A stretch of 64,000 nt of DNA, from NCBI RefSeq assembly GCF_020510705.1, contig NZ_CP075184.1, positions 2,914,001-2,978,000 of the forward strand. The letters are read 5' to 3'. This document shows positions 45,444 through 54,459 of the stretch, in pieces. Source of the stretch: Acidovorax radicis (lineage in GTDB: Bacteria; Pseudomonadota; Gammaproteobacteria; Burkholderiales; Burkholderiaceae_C). The position numbers and the translations under genes were made by a program. Numbering within the stretch: position 1 is the first letter of the stretch; every line of letters begins with the position of its first letter. The notes beneath the pieces were generated by a model. That model ran no database searches. It had not been told where the DNA came from and worked only from the letters and a program-made list of their open reading frames with translations.

Positions 45444-47504
45444 TCAGTGCGCCGGGCCCATTCCCATCACCGCGTGCACCTTGCTGACCAGCGCCTGGGC
45501 GTCGAAAGGCTTGACCAGCAACTCCATCCGCGCGCCCAGAAACTGCGGGCTCATGGCGGCCTGTTCTGCATAGCCGGTCATCAAAATGACCTTGATGGCG
45601 GGCAGCTTTTCGATAGCGTAATCCGCCACCTGGCGGCCATTGGGGCCGGGCAGGCCCACGTCGGACACCAGCAGGTCAAAGTGCACCGCGCCCGACAGCA
45701 AGGCCATGGCGGCGTTGCCGGAGGCGGCCTCCATCACAAAAAAGCCGCTGTCGCGCAACAACTCCACCGCCAGCGCCCGCACGGTGTCATCGTCCTCCAC
45801 CACCAGGGCCGAATCGGGCCGGCGCGGGCCGCTCAGCGGCGTGGTGGGCTCGGTCTGCTCGAGCACCGCAGGCGCCTGCGACCGCTTGAAATACAAGGAC
45901 ACCCGGGTGCCCTGCCCCGCCGAACTCTCCAGCACCGCAATCCCGCCCGACTGGCGCATGAAGCCGTAGATCATGGACAGCCCCAGGCCCGTGCCCTGGC
46001 CCAGCGGCTTGGTGGTGAAGAAGGGGTCGAAGGCGCGGGTCAACACATCGTCCGACATGCCCGTGCCCGTGTCGCTGACGGCCACACACACATAGTCGCC
46101 ATCGTCCAGGCTGGCCACCGTGTGGTTGTCGGCCGCATCCAGGTGCACGTTGTCGGCGGTAATGCGCAGCGTGCCGCCGCTGGGCATGGCATCGCGGGCG
46201 TTGATGGCCAGGTTGAGCACGGCGTTTTCGAACTGGTGGGCGTCAGTGAGGGCCGCCCACAGATCGGGCGCCAACGAGAACTGCAGCGCGATGTTCTCGC
46301 CGCAGGTGGTCTGGATCATCGACTCCAGCCCGTGGAGCGAGGCCACCATGTCCACGGGCCGCGAGTCCAGTGGCTGGCGGCGTGAAAACGCCAGCAGGCG
46401 CTGCGTGAGCGAGGCTGCGCGGCGGGCTGCGGCCAGGCCCGCATCGATGTATTTGCCCGCCTCTTCCTGGCGGCCCTGCGCAATGCGCTGGCGGATGATC
46501 TGAAAAGGCAACACGATGCCCTGCAGCATGTTGTTGAGGTCATGCGCAATACCGCCGGTAAGCTGCCCCATGGCCTCCATCTTCTGGCCCTGGCGCAACT
46601 GCTCTTCGGCCTCTTGCAGCGCCTGCGCGCGGGCGTTTTCCTCGGTCACATCGCGGCCCACGAAGTGGATAAAACCATCGGCCGGCGATGCCGTCCAGAA
46701 CACCGAGTGCACCATCCCGTCACGGTGGCAAAACCGCAGCGTACCCTGGCGCTTTTGCGCCCCTTTTTGCAACTGCGCAAATTCGTCGTCCAGCACGGCG
46801 TCATCGTCGGAGTGTGCGAACAACCGCATGGGCCGGCCCACAGTTTCCCGCTCGCTCCAGCCCAGCCAGTCAGTCCACGCGGGGTTCACCGCCACAATGA
46901 CGCCGTCAAAGCGGGCCACCAGTAAGAGCGCGTCCGAGCGCAGCCACAGGCGGTCGCGGTCAGCAGTGCGCTGGGCCACCTGCTGCGAGAGCAACACGGT
47001 GGCTTCGCGCAGCTGGCGTTCGGCATGCACCTTGCCGGTGGTTTCGATCACCGTGTCCATCAGGCCCACCACCACGCCTGCCTCGTCGCGCACCGGGCTA
47101 TAGCAGAAGGTGAAGTACGTCTGCTCGTCGTAACCGTTGCGGTTGATGGTCAGCGGGAAGTCTTCGACGAAGGTGGACTCCCCCTCGAACGCCCGGTGCG
47201 CAAGGGGGCCCACCACAGGCCATGCCTCGGCCCACACCTCGTTGAACGGACGGCCCAGCGCCTCGGGTTTATGGCCCAGGATGGGGCGAAATGCATCGTT
47301 GTAAAGCGTGGTGAGCCCGCTGCCCCACACCAGGCATTTGGGGAAATGCGACGAAAGCACGGTCTCTACCGCAAACCGCAGGGCCATCGGCCACCCCTCC
47401 ATGGGCCCCAGGGCATGGTTCGCCCAGTCGTACTGCCGGATCTTGTCGGCCATGGGGCCTTGAGCGCGTGGAAAAACAGCCATTGATGACAAGGGATCAG
47501 TCAT
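45444..47504 (-). CDS. Hybrid sensor histidine kinase with two PAS domains and receiver
   Basis: A cytoplasmic 686-residue sensor. The N-terminal part (DWANHALGPMEGWPMALR) matches the common GAF/PAS-like front of 'ATP-binding blue-light-type' hybrid kinases; a second PAS lies at about 195-300. The H-box is GGIAHDLNNMLQG (His321), the ATPase domain has VAVSDTGTGM and GTGLGLSMIYGF, and the receiver has VVEDDDTVRAL, Asp615 in LVSDVGLPG, and the Lys of LVKPFD. The start MTDPLSSMAVFPRAQG is chosen because upstream sequence is Arg-rich and non-conserved in look. The output partner and stimulus are unknown; I see no flavin Cys motif for a LOV domain. Confidence 0.92.
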   Translation of the reverse strand: MTDPLSSMAVFPRAQGPMADKIRQYDWANHALGPMEGWPMALRFAVETVLSSHFPKCLVWGSGLTTLYNDAFRPILGHKPEALGRPFNEVWAEAWPVVGPLAHRAFEGESTFVEDFPLTINRNGYDEQTYFTFCYSPVRDEAGVVVGLMDTVIETTGKVHAERQLREATVLLSQQVAQRTADRDRLWLRSDALLLVARFDGVIVAVNPAWTDWLGWSERETVGRPMRLFAHSDDDAVLDDEFAQLQKGAQKRQGTLRFCHRDGMVHSVFWTASPADGFIHFVGRDVTEENARAQALQEAEEQLRQGQKMEAMGQLTGGIAHDLNNMLQGIVLPFQIIRQRIAQGRQEEAGKYIDAGLAAARRAASLTQRLLAFSRRQPLDSRPVDMVASLHGLESMIQTTCGENIALQFSLAPDLWAALTDAHQFENAVLNLAINARDAMPSGGTLRITADNVHLDAADNHTVASLDDGDYVCVAVSDTGTGMSDDVLTRAFDPFFTTKPLGQGTGLGLSMIYGFMRQSGGIAVLESSAGQGTRVSLYFKRSQAPAVLEQTEPTTPLSGPRRPDSALVVEDDDTVRALAVELLRDSGFFVMEAASGNAAMALLSGAVHFDLLVSDVGLPGPNGRQVADYAIEKLPAIKVILMTGYAEQAAMSPQFLGARMELLVKPFDAQALVSKVHAVMGMGPAH

Positions 47505-47715
47505 GACGAGTAAAGGCCGCGCGGTGGTCCGCCCGGAAAACCTTGGGGTCACTGCGGGCCCGTGGCCAAACAACGTGCCCCGCAGTGGTCGCCGTGGGCG
47601 CCGCCGGCCTCGGCGGGCCACGGGGCAATCACAGTGCCGCCGAGTCTACAAGTGAAACGACGTAGGCAGGAGGCTTCGTGCGGTTGCGAACAAAGACAAG
47701 CCGCATACCCTTGGC

Positions 47716-48918
47716 TCAAGCCCCCGCAGCCACAGTGCCACGCCCTTGCACCTGGCGCGACACCACAAGACCCAGCGCAAATACCCCCAACGCCGCCAAC
47801 GAAAACACCGCAGGCAGCCAACCCCGGTCCACACTGAACGCGACCACCAGCACCCCTGTGGATTGGCCCAGAAACAGCAGGCACGCAAACAACGTGACAG
47901 CGGTGCCACGCGCGTGGGGCGCCATCTGCGTGGCCTGCACCTGCAGGGTGTTGTGCAGCATGTAAAACCCGATCCCCGCCAGAAAACACCCGCCCACGGC
48001 CCAGGCCACCACGGGCGCCCACGCCAGTGCCAGCAACCCCATGGCGATCAGCGCCCCACCCGTCAGCGCCAAGCCCTGTTCACCCATCATGGCCAGCCAG
48101 CGCCGCGCAAACAGGCTATAGATCAACCCGCCCAGCCCATACAGCACCATCACGCCCCCGGCCGCCGAGGCCGACAACCCAAAGCCGCCCACCATGCGTG
48201 CCGGCACAAAAGCCAGCGTGCCAAATGCCAGCGCGCCCTCGATGGCCACCACGATCAGCACCCAGCGCACGCGCGGAATGCGCAAAAGCGCCATGGTATT
48301 TGCCAAATACGTCGCCAGCGAAAAAGAGGCCCCCGCATCACCTGCCGCATGGGGCTGCAGGGCCCCACTGCCGCGCGCATGGCGAAACAGCAATACCGCC
48401 GCTGCCGTAAACAGCAGCGCGAGCACGCCCAGCGCAGTGCGCCAGCCCAGCGTCTCGGTGGCAAAGCCGCCAAACCATTGCCCCGCCATCATCCCGGTCA
48501 CGGTGGCCACCATGAGGCGGGCCAGGGTTTCCTGCCGCTGCTCGTAAGGCACCTGATCGCCAATCCAGGCCATGGACAACGGAATGATCCCCGCCGCCGC
48601 CGCGCCCATCGCTGCCCGGGCCACCACCAGCAACGTGAAGCTGGGTGCCAGCGCCGTCATGGCACTGAACAGCGCGCAAGCCGATGTGGCGCCGATGATG
48701 ACCCGCAATTTGCCGATGCGATCACCCAGCGGCCCATACACCAGTTGCAACACCCCATAGGCCACCGCAAATGCGGCGATCACCGCCGAGGCGTCGCCGG
48801 TGGTGATGCTGAAATCCTGGGACAAGGCGACCAGCATCGGGTCGCACACACGCATGGATGCCATGCTGGAAAAAGCGGCCAGGCTGATGAGCCGGAGCAT
48901 GGTCGAGGAAGATGTCAT
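47716..48918 (-). CDS. MFS transporter (drug/sugar efflux type)
   Basis: A 400-residue twelve-helix major facilitator protein. The loop 2-3 motif YGPLGDRIGKLRVI (motif A, GxxxDRxGR type) and motif-C-like RAAMGAAAAGIIPLSMAW are present. It looks like the arabinose-efflux (AraJ/YdhP-like) branch of proton antiporters. It lies on the same strand as the next MFS gene, about 210 bases downstream of it, with an R1 repeat in between, and is probably separately expressed. The substrate is unknown. Confidence 0.92.
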   Translation of the reverse strand: MTSSSTMLRLISLAAFSSMASMRVCDPMLVALSQDFSITTGDASAVIAAFAVAYGVLQLVYGPLGDRIGKLRVIIGATSACALFSAMTALAPSFTLLVVARAAMGAAAAGIIPLSMAWIGDQVPYEQRQETLARLMVATVTGMMAGQWFGGFATETLGWRTALGVLALLFTAAAVLLFRHARGSGALQPHAAGDAGASFSLATYLANTMALLRIPRVRWVLIVVAIEGALAFGTLAFVPARMVGGFGLSASAAGGVMVLYGLGGLIYSLFARRWLAMMGEQGLALTGGALIAMGLLALAWAPVVAWAVGGCFLAGIGFYMLHNTLQVQATQMAPHARGTAVTLFACLLFLGQSTGVLVVAFSVDRGWLPAVFSLAALGVFALGLVVSRQVQGRGTVAAGA

Positions 48919-49069
48919 ATGACCCGATTGTCGTGCGGGCTTTGCCGGGCTGCTGACCCGACGGGCATGTACCCCGCGCGGTGAAGGTCACAAGCACGGG
49001 TCGAACGGCAAAGGCCCCGGTCGGGCGATGACTCACCAGCGCCGTCAGACATCCCGTTGAGCACACCGT

Positions 49070-49128
49070 TTACTCGCAAATTGATAGCGGCTGGCGCTCA
49101 CCACATATGCGCCAGCGCCGTTTTTCGC
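49070..49128. repeat. Dispersed palindromic repeat, family R1, copy 11
   Basis: AAATTGATAGCGGCTGGCGC, TCACCACATATGCGCCAGCG, CCGTTTTTCGCTC. Arms GGCTGGCGC/GCGCCAGC. It sits between the two MFS genes and abuts the stop of the second. Confidence 0.8.
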
Positions 49129-50388
49129 TCAAATTCTTGCCAATGGCCTCCACACCCGCACCGCCAGGGCCGCGAGCGAAGCCACCGTAGCCAGCGCCAC
49201 CACCCCCACCCAGCTCCACTGCGCCAGCGCCAGGCTGCCCAGCGCCGCCCCGGCCGACATGCCGATGAACATGCCGGTGAACAGCAGCGCATTGAGCCGG
49301 CTGCGCGCCGCAGGGTCGATGCCGTACACGATGGTCTGGTGCGCCACCAGCGTGGCCTGCACGCCAAAGTCAAAGCCGATGGCACTGACCACGATCAAAC
49401 CCAGCTGGGCCTGCGCAGGCAGCAGCGGTGCCAGCGCCATCACCGCAAACGACGCGGCAGCCAGCCCGGCGCCATAGCGCGTCACCACCTCGGGCCCACG
49501 CTTGTCGGCCAGGCGCCCGGCCAACGGTGCAGCCAGTGCACCCGCCGCCCCGGCCAGGCCAAACGCGCCCGCCGCCGCCGTGCCCAGCCCAAACTGGCTG
49601 TGCAGCATCACCGCCAGCGTGGACCAGAACGCACTAAAGCCCACGGCCAACAGCCCCTGCGCCCAGGCCGCACGGCGCAGCGCAGCGTGCTGCCGCCACA
49701 GCGCCACCATCGAGCCGATCAGCGCGCCATAGCCCAGCTGCGTGGTGGGCGCAAAGCGCGGCAACCCGCGCCACACGGCCACTGTCAGCAGCGCAATGGC
49801 CACCGCCGCCGCCACATACACCGTGCGCCAGCCCCACTGCTGCGCCACAAAGCCGCTGACCACGCGCGACAACAAAATGCCCAGCAGCAGCCCCGTCATC
49901 ACCGTGCCCACCATGCGCCCGCGCTGCGCAGCCGGGGCCAGCGTGGCGGCGGCGGGCACCACGTCTTGCGCCACCGTGGCCGCCAGGCCCACGGCCAGGC
50001 TGGCCGCCAGCAGCGCGCCCATGCCGGGCGCCAGGCCGCTCAGCAGCAAGGCCAGCATCAGCGCAATGGACTTGATGACGATGATGCGGCGCCGGTCAAA
50101 CCGGTCGCCCAGCGGCGCCAGCAGCAAGATGCCCAGCGCATACCCCAGCTGCGTGAGCGTGGGCACCAGCCCCACCACGCGGCTGTCGGCCTGCATGTCG
50201 GGCCCCAGCACGCCCAGTATGGGTTGGCTGTAATACAGCGACGCCACGCTCAGCCCCGCCGTGGTCGCCAGCAGCAACAGCAGCGGCGCGCTCACTGTGC
50301 TTTCTGCACCCACTGGACCTTCAGCAGGCGGCGCTACCGGGGCCACGCCCACCGCACCCCTTGCATGCACATTTTGAATGGAAGACAT
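49129..50388 (-). CDS. MFS transporter under LysR control
   Basis: A 419-residue MFS exporter with 12 predicted helices. Motif A reads LLAPLGDRFDRRRIIVI. The N-terminal 30 residues are hydrophilic. An ATG is used although a GTG directly precedes it. It is divergent from a LysR-type gene; the shared 98-base gap contains a palindrome. Such divergent MFS/LysR pairs are usually efflux pumps regulated by their cargo, inferred only from arrangement. Confidence 0.92.
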   Translation of the reverse strand: MSSIQNVHARGAVGVAPVAPPAEGPVGAESTVSAPLLLLLATTAGLSVASLYYSQPILGVLGPDMQADSRVVGLVPTLTQLGYALGILLLAPLGDRFDRRRIIVIKSIALMLALLLSGLAPGMGALLAASLAVGLAATVAQDVVPAAATLAPAAQRGRMVGTVMTGLLLGILLSRVVSGFVAQQWGWRTVYVAAAVAIALLTVAVWRGLPRFAPTTQLGYGALIGSMVALWRQHAALRRAAWAQGLLAVGFSAFWSTLAVMLHSQFGLGTAAAGAFGLAGAAGALAAPLAGRLADKRGPEVVTRYGAGLAAASFAVMALAPLLPAQAQLGLIVVSAIGFDFGVQATLVAHQTIVYGIDPAARSRLNALLFTGMFIGMSAGAALGSLALAQWSWVGVVALATVASLAALAVRVWRPLARI

Positions 50389-50472
50389 CACAACACCATC
50401 GGTTAAAAAGGAATGGTGCGATTGTTCTAGCCCGCTGCCGCGCTGGGTAGTAGGCTCAATTGCAGATTAGTT

Positions 50473-50487
50473 ATACGCTTGGCGTAT
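50473..50487. promoter_or_regulatory. Palindrome at the LysR start, facing the MFS gene
   Basis: ATACGC-TTG-GCGTAT, perfect 6-bp arms. It overlaps the first bases of the LysR start codon, so bound protein would block its own translation start region, as autoregulating LysR proteins often do. Confidence 0.55.
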
Positions 50488-51487
50488 GACCAACACCCTC
50501 GCGGCCCTCCCGACCCAGCCACCCGGCGCCGACCGCATCGAGCTGATGCGGACCTTTGTCCGCATCGTCGAGGCCGGCAGCCTGTCTGCCGCCGCCCAGC
50601 AACTGGGCACCAGCCAGCCCACCGTGAGCCGCCGCCTGCAGGCGCTGGAGCGCAGCCTGGGCATCAAGCTGCTGCAGCGCTCCACCCATGTGATGAAGTT
50701 GACGGAAGACGGCGACCGCTGCTTTGCCCACGCCAAGGCCCTGCTGGAAGATTGGCGCGCCATGGAAGACGACCTGCGCGGCACCGCCGACACCCCGCGC
50801 GGCACCCTGCGCGTGCTGGCACCCCACGCCTTTGGGCAAGACCAGTTCATCGCCCCGCTGATGGCCTACCTGCGCCGCTACCCCGAGGTGGACGTGGAAT
50901 GGATGCTGCACGACCGCCGCCCCAATTTCATCGCCGAAGGCATCGACTGCGCCATCCAGGTCGGCGCGGTGGACGACCCCAGCGTGGTGGCGGTGCGCCT
51001 AGCCGAGGTGCCCCGCATCGTGCTGGCCGCCCCCGCCCTCATGGCCGGGCGCCCCACGCCCCAGCACGCGCAAGACCTGCAGCCCCTGCCCTGGCTGGCC
51101 CTGAGCACCTTCTACCGCCGCGAGGTCACGCTGACCCAAGAGCCCGGCGGCGAGGCCCACACCTTCGGCATCACCCCGCGTTTGGCCACCGACAGCCTGT
51201 ACGCCCTGCGCAGCGCCGCCTTGGCCGGGCTGGGGGCGTGCATTTCATCGGCATGGATCGTGGACAACGATGTGCGGCAGGGGAACTTGCTGCACCTGGT
51301 GCCCAACTGGCATGCAGCGCCGCTGCCGGTGTACTTGGTGTACCCGTATGCACGGTTTTATCCGGCGCGGCTGCGGTTGTTTTTGGAGGCGATGCGGGGG
51401 GCGATGCCGGGGTTGGTGGGGATGCGGGCGGTGGGGTCAGGAGCTGCCTGTGGGGCAAGTGAGAACGGACGCTCAACGTCGTGTTGA
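50486..51487 (+). CDS. LysR-family regulator divergent from MFS exporter
   Basis: A 333-residue LysR protein. The HTH is GSLSAAAQQLGTSQPTVSRR. The effector domain includes GIDCAIQVGAVDDPSVVAVRL and GLGACISSAWIVDNDV. The last ~25 residues (GSGAACGASENGRSTSC) run into lower-GC DNA bordering the split foreign gene, so the native C-terminus may have been replaced when that DNA arrived. Probably controls the divergent MFS gene. Confidence 0.92.
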   Translation: MTNTLAALPTQPPGADRIELMRTFVRIVEAGSLSAAAQQLGTSQPTVSRRLQALERSLGIKLLQRSTHVMKLTEDGDRCFAHAKALLEDWRAMEDDLRGTADTPRGTLRVLAPHAFGQDQFIAPLMAYLRRYPEVDVEWMLHDRRPNFIAEGIDCAIQVGAVDDPSVVAVRLAEVPRIVLAAPALMAGRPTPQHAQDLQPLPWLALSTFYRREVTLTQEPGGEAHTFGITPRLATDSLYALRSAALAGLGACISSAWIVDNDVRQGNLLHLVPNWHAAPLPVYLVYPYARFYPARLRLFLEAMRGAMPGLVGMRAVGSGAACGASENGRSTSC

Positions 51488-51535
51488 GAATGATCGGACG
51501 GTCTGGCCGATCGTTGATGTTTGGAATCACGGCGT

Positions 51536-52078
51536 CTAGTTGCGATCAAACGCTTCGGACCTCGCCTTCTGCCAAGCCGCCACGGAATACCATTCCTCTC
51601 TTCGCAATCGATCCGGGCATATTGTGGTTTTTGAGAGCTGTACCCCAAGCCTATCGAAGCAGTAGCGCTCGGCGTATAGGCTTAGATGCCATGTTGCCAC
51701 TGACAGCGATTGTGAATTGATAGATCTCCACCCCATATGGGCCAATCGGTCCCTTATATCAATCAGTCCTGGGCTACTGCTGGTTCCAGCCATCGGCCAG
51801 AGGTCTGCGACCAACACCGAAGACTTCTCAAAGTGCTGCCGCATTCGGGCTTTGAAGTTTTTTGGTGCTCCATCAGCAACTAATTTCTCAAAGCCCTTGA
51901 TTCGTTCAGAAACCGGATCCGAAACGTTCTTTCTTGCATCCACCAAAGCAGCAATTAACTCTGATTTCGACCGTTCCGCGGCCTCATCGAGCGGAGGAGA
52001 TTCGACGCGAATTGCTTCAAATCCATGCATAAGGGCCACAAATCTCCCGGCCGTGTTCATGCTAATTGCAGGGGCTAG
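51536..52078 (-). pseudogene. C-terminal third of an IS-split gene with HEPN-like motif
   Basis: The last ~180 codons of one gene now in three pieces. It reads APAISMNTAGRFVALMHGFE at the break and carries IDIRDRLAHMGWRS, an R-x4-H motif in the right sequence setting for a HEPN RNase, followed by a helical tail. Codon use is more A/T-rich than flanking genes. The break is at a CTAG; joined to the middle piece across the three IS copies with one CTAG kept, the frame continues (…ITAL-APAIS…). The Apea-type HEPN assignment is inference from motif and position near the C-terminus. Confidence 0.75.
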
Positions 52079-53264
52079 GGAAATCCTGCAAAACCTCGTG
52101 GTCAGTCTGATAGACCCCGGCCAGTCATGGCATCCTCGCAAGCCATGAAGCAAAGCAGCCTTGACCTGAACCTGAGCACCAAGAAGACCCGCAAACAGGA
52201 ACTGCTGGCCCAGATGGATCGGGTGGTTCCCTGGGCTGCATTGCTCGATGTCATTGCCCCGTATTACCCCGAGGGCAAGAACGGCCGCCCACCCTTTGCC
52301 CTGGAGACCATGCTGCGCATCCACTGCATGCAGCAGTGGTTTACCTTGTCGGATCTGGCGATGGAGGAAGCCCTCTTTGACACCCCGATCTACCGGGATT
52401 TTGCAGGGCTTGATGCCCATGGACGAATGCCTGACGAGAGCACCATTTTGAGGTTTCGCCACCGGCTGGAGAAGCACAAGCTGGCCGAGCAGATTCTGGC
52501 CACCGTCAACGAACTGCTGGCAGCGCAGGGCTTGCTGCTCAAGGCGGGCACTGCGGTAGACGCCACGTTGATCGCAGCGCCCAGCTCTACCAAGAACAAG
52601 GACAGAAAGCGCGATCCAGAGATGCACTCAAGCCAAAAGGGCAATGAATGGCACTTTGGCATGAAGGCCCACATTGGCGTGGACGCGGACTCAGGACTGG
52701 TGCACACCGTCATCGGAACCTCGGGCAACGTGGCCGACGTTGTAGAAGGCAACAGCTTGCTGCACGGGCAAGAAAAAGACGGGTTTGGTGACGCGGGCTA
52801 TCAAGGCGTTCACAAGCGCCCGGATGCCAGGGCGGGCGTGACGTGGCACATAGCGATGCGCCCGGGCAAGCGCAAAGAGCTGGACAAAGAGCACAACCTC
52901 GTTGACGCGCTCATAGACCAGATGGAGAAGATCAAGGCAAGCATCCGGGCCAAGGTGGAGCATCCCTTTAGGGTGATCAAGCGGCAGTTTGGATATGTGA
53001 AGGCGCGCTACCGGGGATTGAAGAAGAACACACTGCAGCTCAAGACGCTGTTTGCGCTGTCCAACCTGTGGATGGTGCGCCACCAATTGCTGGGGGCGCA
53101 GGCATGAGTGCGTCCGCAAACAGCCGTGCAGCCGCAGCGGCTGCGCAAGCGGCCCCCACAAGGGGCACCAAACAAGACGGAACCGCAGGAAAGACGGTCT
53201 CCATTGCGCCAGCTGAAAAACTCAGTCTCGTAGCACGCGCGAAACCGAGTTGTTCAGAACATCC
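52079..53264 (+). mobile_element. IS5-family element, type A, copy 1 (1186 bp)
   Basis: Ends are imperfect inverted repeats: left GGAAATCCTGCAAAACCTCG, right (reversed) GGATGTTCTGAACAACTCGG. It is flanked by CTAG on both sides, the target known for IS5-group elements. It contains one transposase gene. It is identical in length to copy 2, with at least one base difference (53004). Confidence 0.92.
52127..53107 (+). CDS. IS5-family transposase (type A, copy 1)
   Basis: A DDE transposase of 326 residues resembling E. coli IS5 InsH: LLAQMDRVVPWAALLDVI, FALETMLRIHCMQQWF, then catalytic Asp in GTAVDATLIAAPSSTKN, Asp in FGDAGYQG and Glu in KVEHPFRVIKRQFGY. Intact. It differs from copy 2 by Ala instead of Val in YVKARYRG, near residue 293. 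The type B element and copy 2 carry Val, so copy 1 has the derived base. Confidence 0.95.
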   Translation: MASSQAMKQSSLDLNLSTKKTRKQELLAQMDRVVPWAALLDVIAPYYPEGKNGRPPFALETMLRIHCMQQWFTLSDLAMEEALFDTPIYRDFAGLDAHGRMPDESTILRFRHRLEKHKLAEQILATVNELLAAQGLLLKAGTAVDATLIAAPSSTKNKDRKRDPEMHSSQKGNEWHFGMKAHIGVDADSGLVHTVIGTSGNVADVVEGNSLLHGQEKDGFGDAGYQGVHKRPDARAGVTWHIAMRPGKRKELDKEHNLVDALIDQMEKIKASIRAKVEHPFRVIKRQFGYVKARYRGLKKNTLQLKTLFALSNLWMVRHQLLGAQA

Positions 53265-53268
53265 CTAG

Positions 53269-54455
53269 GGATTCTCTGCACAAATCCCTGCGTAATGTGC
53301 TTACGAAGGCTTGAAGCCGAGACAATAAGGCCATGAAGCAAAGCAGCCTGGGCCTGAGCAATACCACCAAGCGCACACGCAAGCGCGAGTTCCTTGATGC
53401 GATGGAGTTGGTGGTGCCCTGGGCCGAGTTGGTCTCGCTCATTGAGCCCTACGCCCCAGAGATCGGACGCCGGGGCCAGCAGCCCTTTGCGGTGCAGACC
53501 CTGCTGCGTATCCATTTCATGCAGCAGTGGTTCAAGCTTAGCGACCCAGCCATGGAAGAGGCACTGCACGACGTGCCAGCCTTTCGGGACTTTGCCGGCC
53601 TGTCTCACTGGGACGAACACATTCCCAGTGAATCGAGCATCCTGCGTTTTCGGCATCTGCTGGAGCGCCACAAACTGGCCGATCAGATCCTCGCTACGGT
53701 CAATGCCCTGCTGCAAGCCAAAGGGCTGCAACTCAAAGCAGGCACGGTGGTGGATGCCACGCTGATTGCGGCGCCGACGTCCACCAAGAATGAAGGCAAG
53801 GCACGAGACCCCGAGATGCATCAAAGCAAGAAGGGCAACGAGTGGTACTTTGGCATGAAGGCTCACATTGGCGTGGATGCGGATTCAGGCCTGGTGCACA
53901 GCGTGCGCGGCACCAGTGGCAATGTGAACGACGTGATAGAAGCCAACAGCCTGCTGCACGGGCAAGAAACGGATGCCTTTGGCGATGCGGGCTACCAAGG
54001 AGTGGACAAGCGGCCCGATGCCAACAAGAACGTGCGCTGGCATGTAGCCATGCGCCCGGGGTTGCGCCGGGCTTTGGACAAAAACAAGCCTGTGGATGCG
54101 CTGATCGACCAACTTGAACGCACCAAGGCCAGCATCCGGGCCAAGGTGGAGCACCCGTTCAGAGTGCTCAAGCAGCAGTTCGGGTACGTGAAGGTGCGCT
54201 ACCGGGGGCTCATGAAGAACACGGCGCAGATCGTCACGCTGTTTGCGCTGGGCAATCTGTGGATGGCAAGGCACAAGTTGCTGGCCTGCATGGGGCAGGT
54301 GCGCGTGCAGGGGGCGTAAAGCCTCCGATATAGGGGCAATGGCCCTCGCCAAACGCCTGCTGGGTGCGCTGCGCACGCCTCATTACTCAAAGCGAGTGCT
54401 GTTTTAGTTCAGGCATCGCTGTGACATAGCCAGAACCGATTCGTGAAGAGCTTCC
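53269..54455 (+). mobile_element. IS5-family element, type B, copy 1 (1187 bp)
   Basis: Ends GGATTCTCTGCACAAATCCC and, reversed, GGAAGCTCTTCACGAATCGG. It is sandwiched between the two type A copies, sharing single CTAG junctions with each. Copy 2 lies inverted about 1.6 kb to the right. Confidence 0.92.
53333..54319 (+). CDS. IS5-family transposase (type B, copy 1)
   Basis: A 328-residue DDE transposase related to but distinct from type A: FLDAMELVVPWAELVSLI, QTLLRIHFMQQWFKLS, Asp in GTVVDATLIAAPTSTKN, Asp in FGDAGYQGVDKRPD, Glu in KVEHPFRVLKQQFGY. Intact, and identical in translation to copy 2. Confidence 0.95.
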   Translation: MKQSSLGLSNTTKRTRKREFLDAMELVVPWAELVSLIEPYAPEIGRRGQQPFAVQTLLRIHFMQQWFKLSDPAMEEALHDVPAFRDFAGLSHWDEHIPSESSILRFRHLLERHKLADQILATVNALLQAKGLQLKAGTVVDATLIAAPTSTKNEGKARDPEMHQSKKGNEWYFGMKAHIGVDADSGLVHSVRGTSGNVNDVIEANSLLHGQETDAFGDAGYQGVDKRPDANKNVRWHVAMRPGLRRALDKNKPVDALIDQLERTKASIRAKVEHPFRVLKQQFGYVKVRYRGLMKNTAQIVTLFALGNLWMARHKLLACMGQVRVQGA

Positions 54456-54459
54456 CTAG

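Noticed and set aside
53104..53268. Small frame overlapping the type A transposase stop (Ala-rich, MSASANSRAAAA)
   Set aside because: Low complexity, ends in the CTAG target rather than in its own sequence, and is not part of known single-ORF IS5 elements. The same applies to the copy at 55485-55649.
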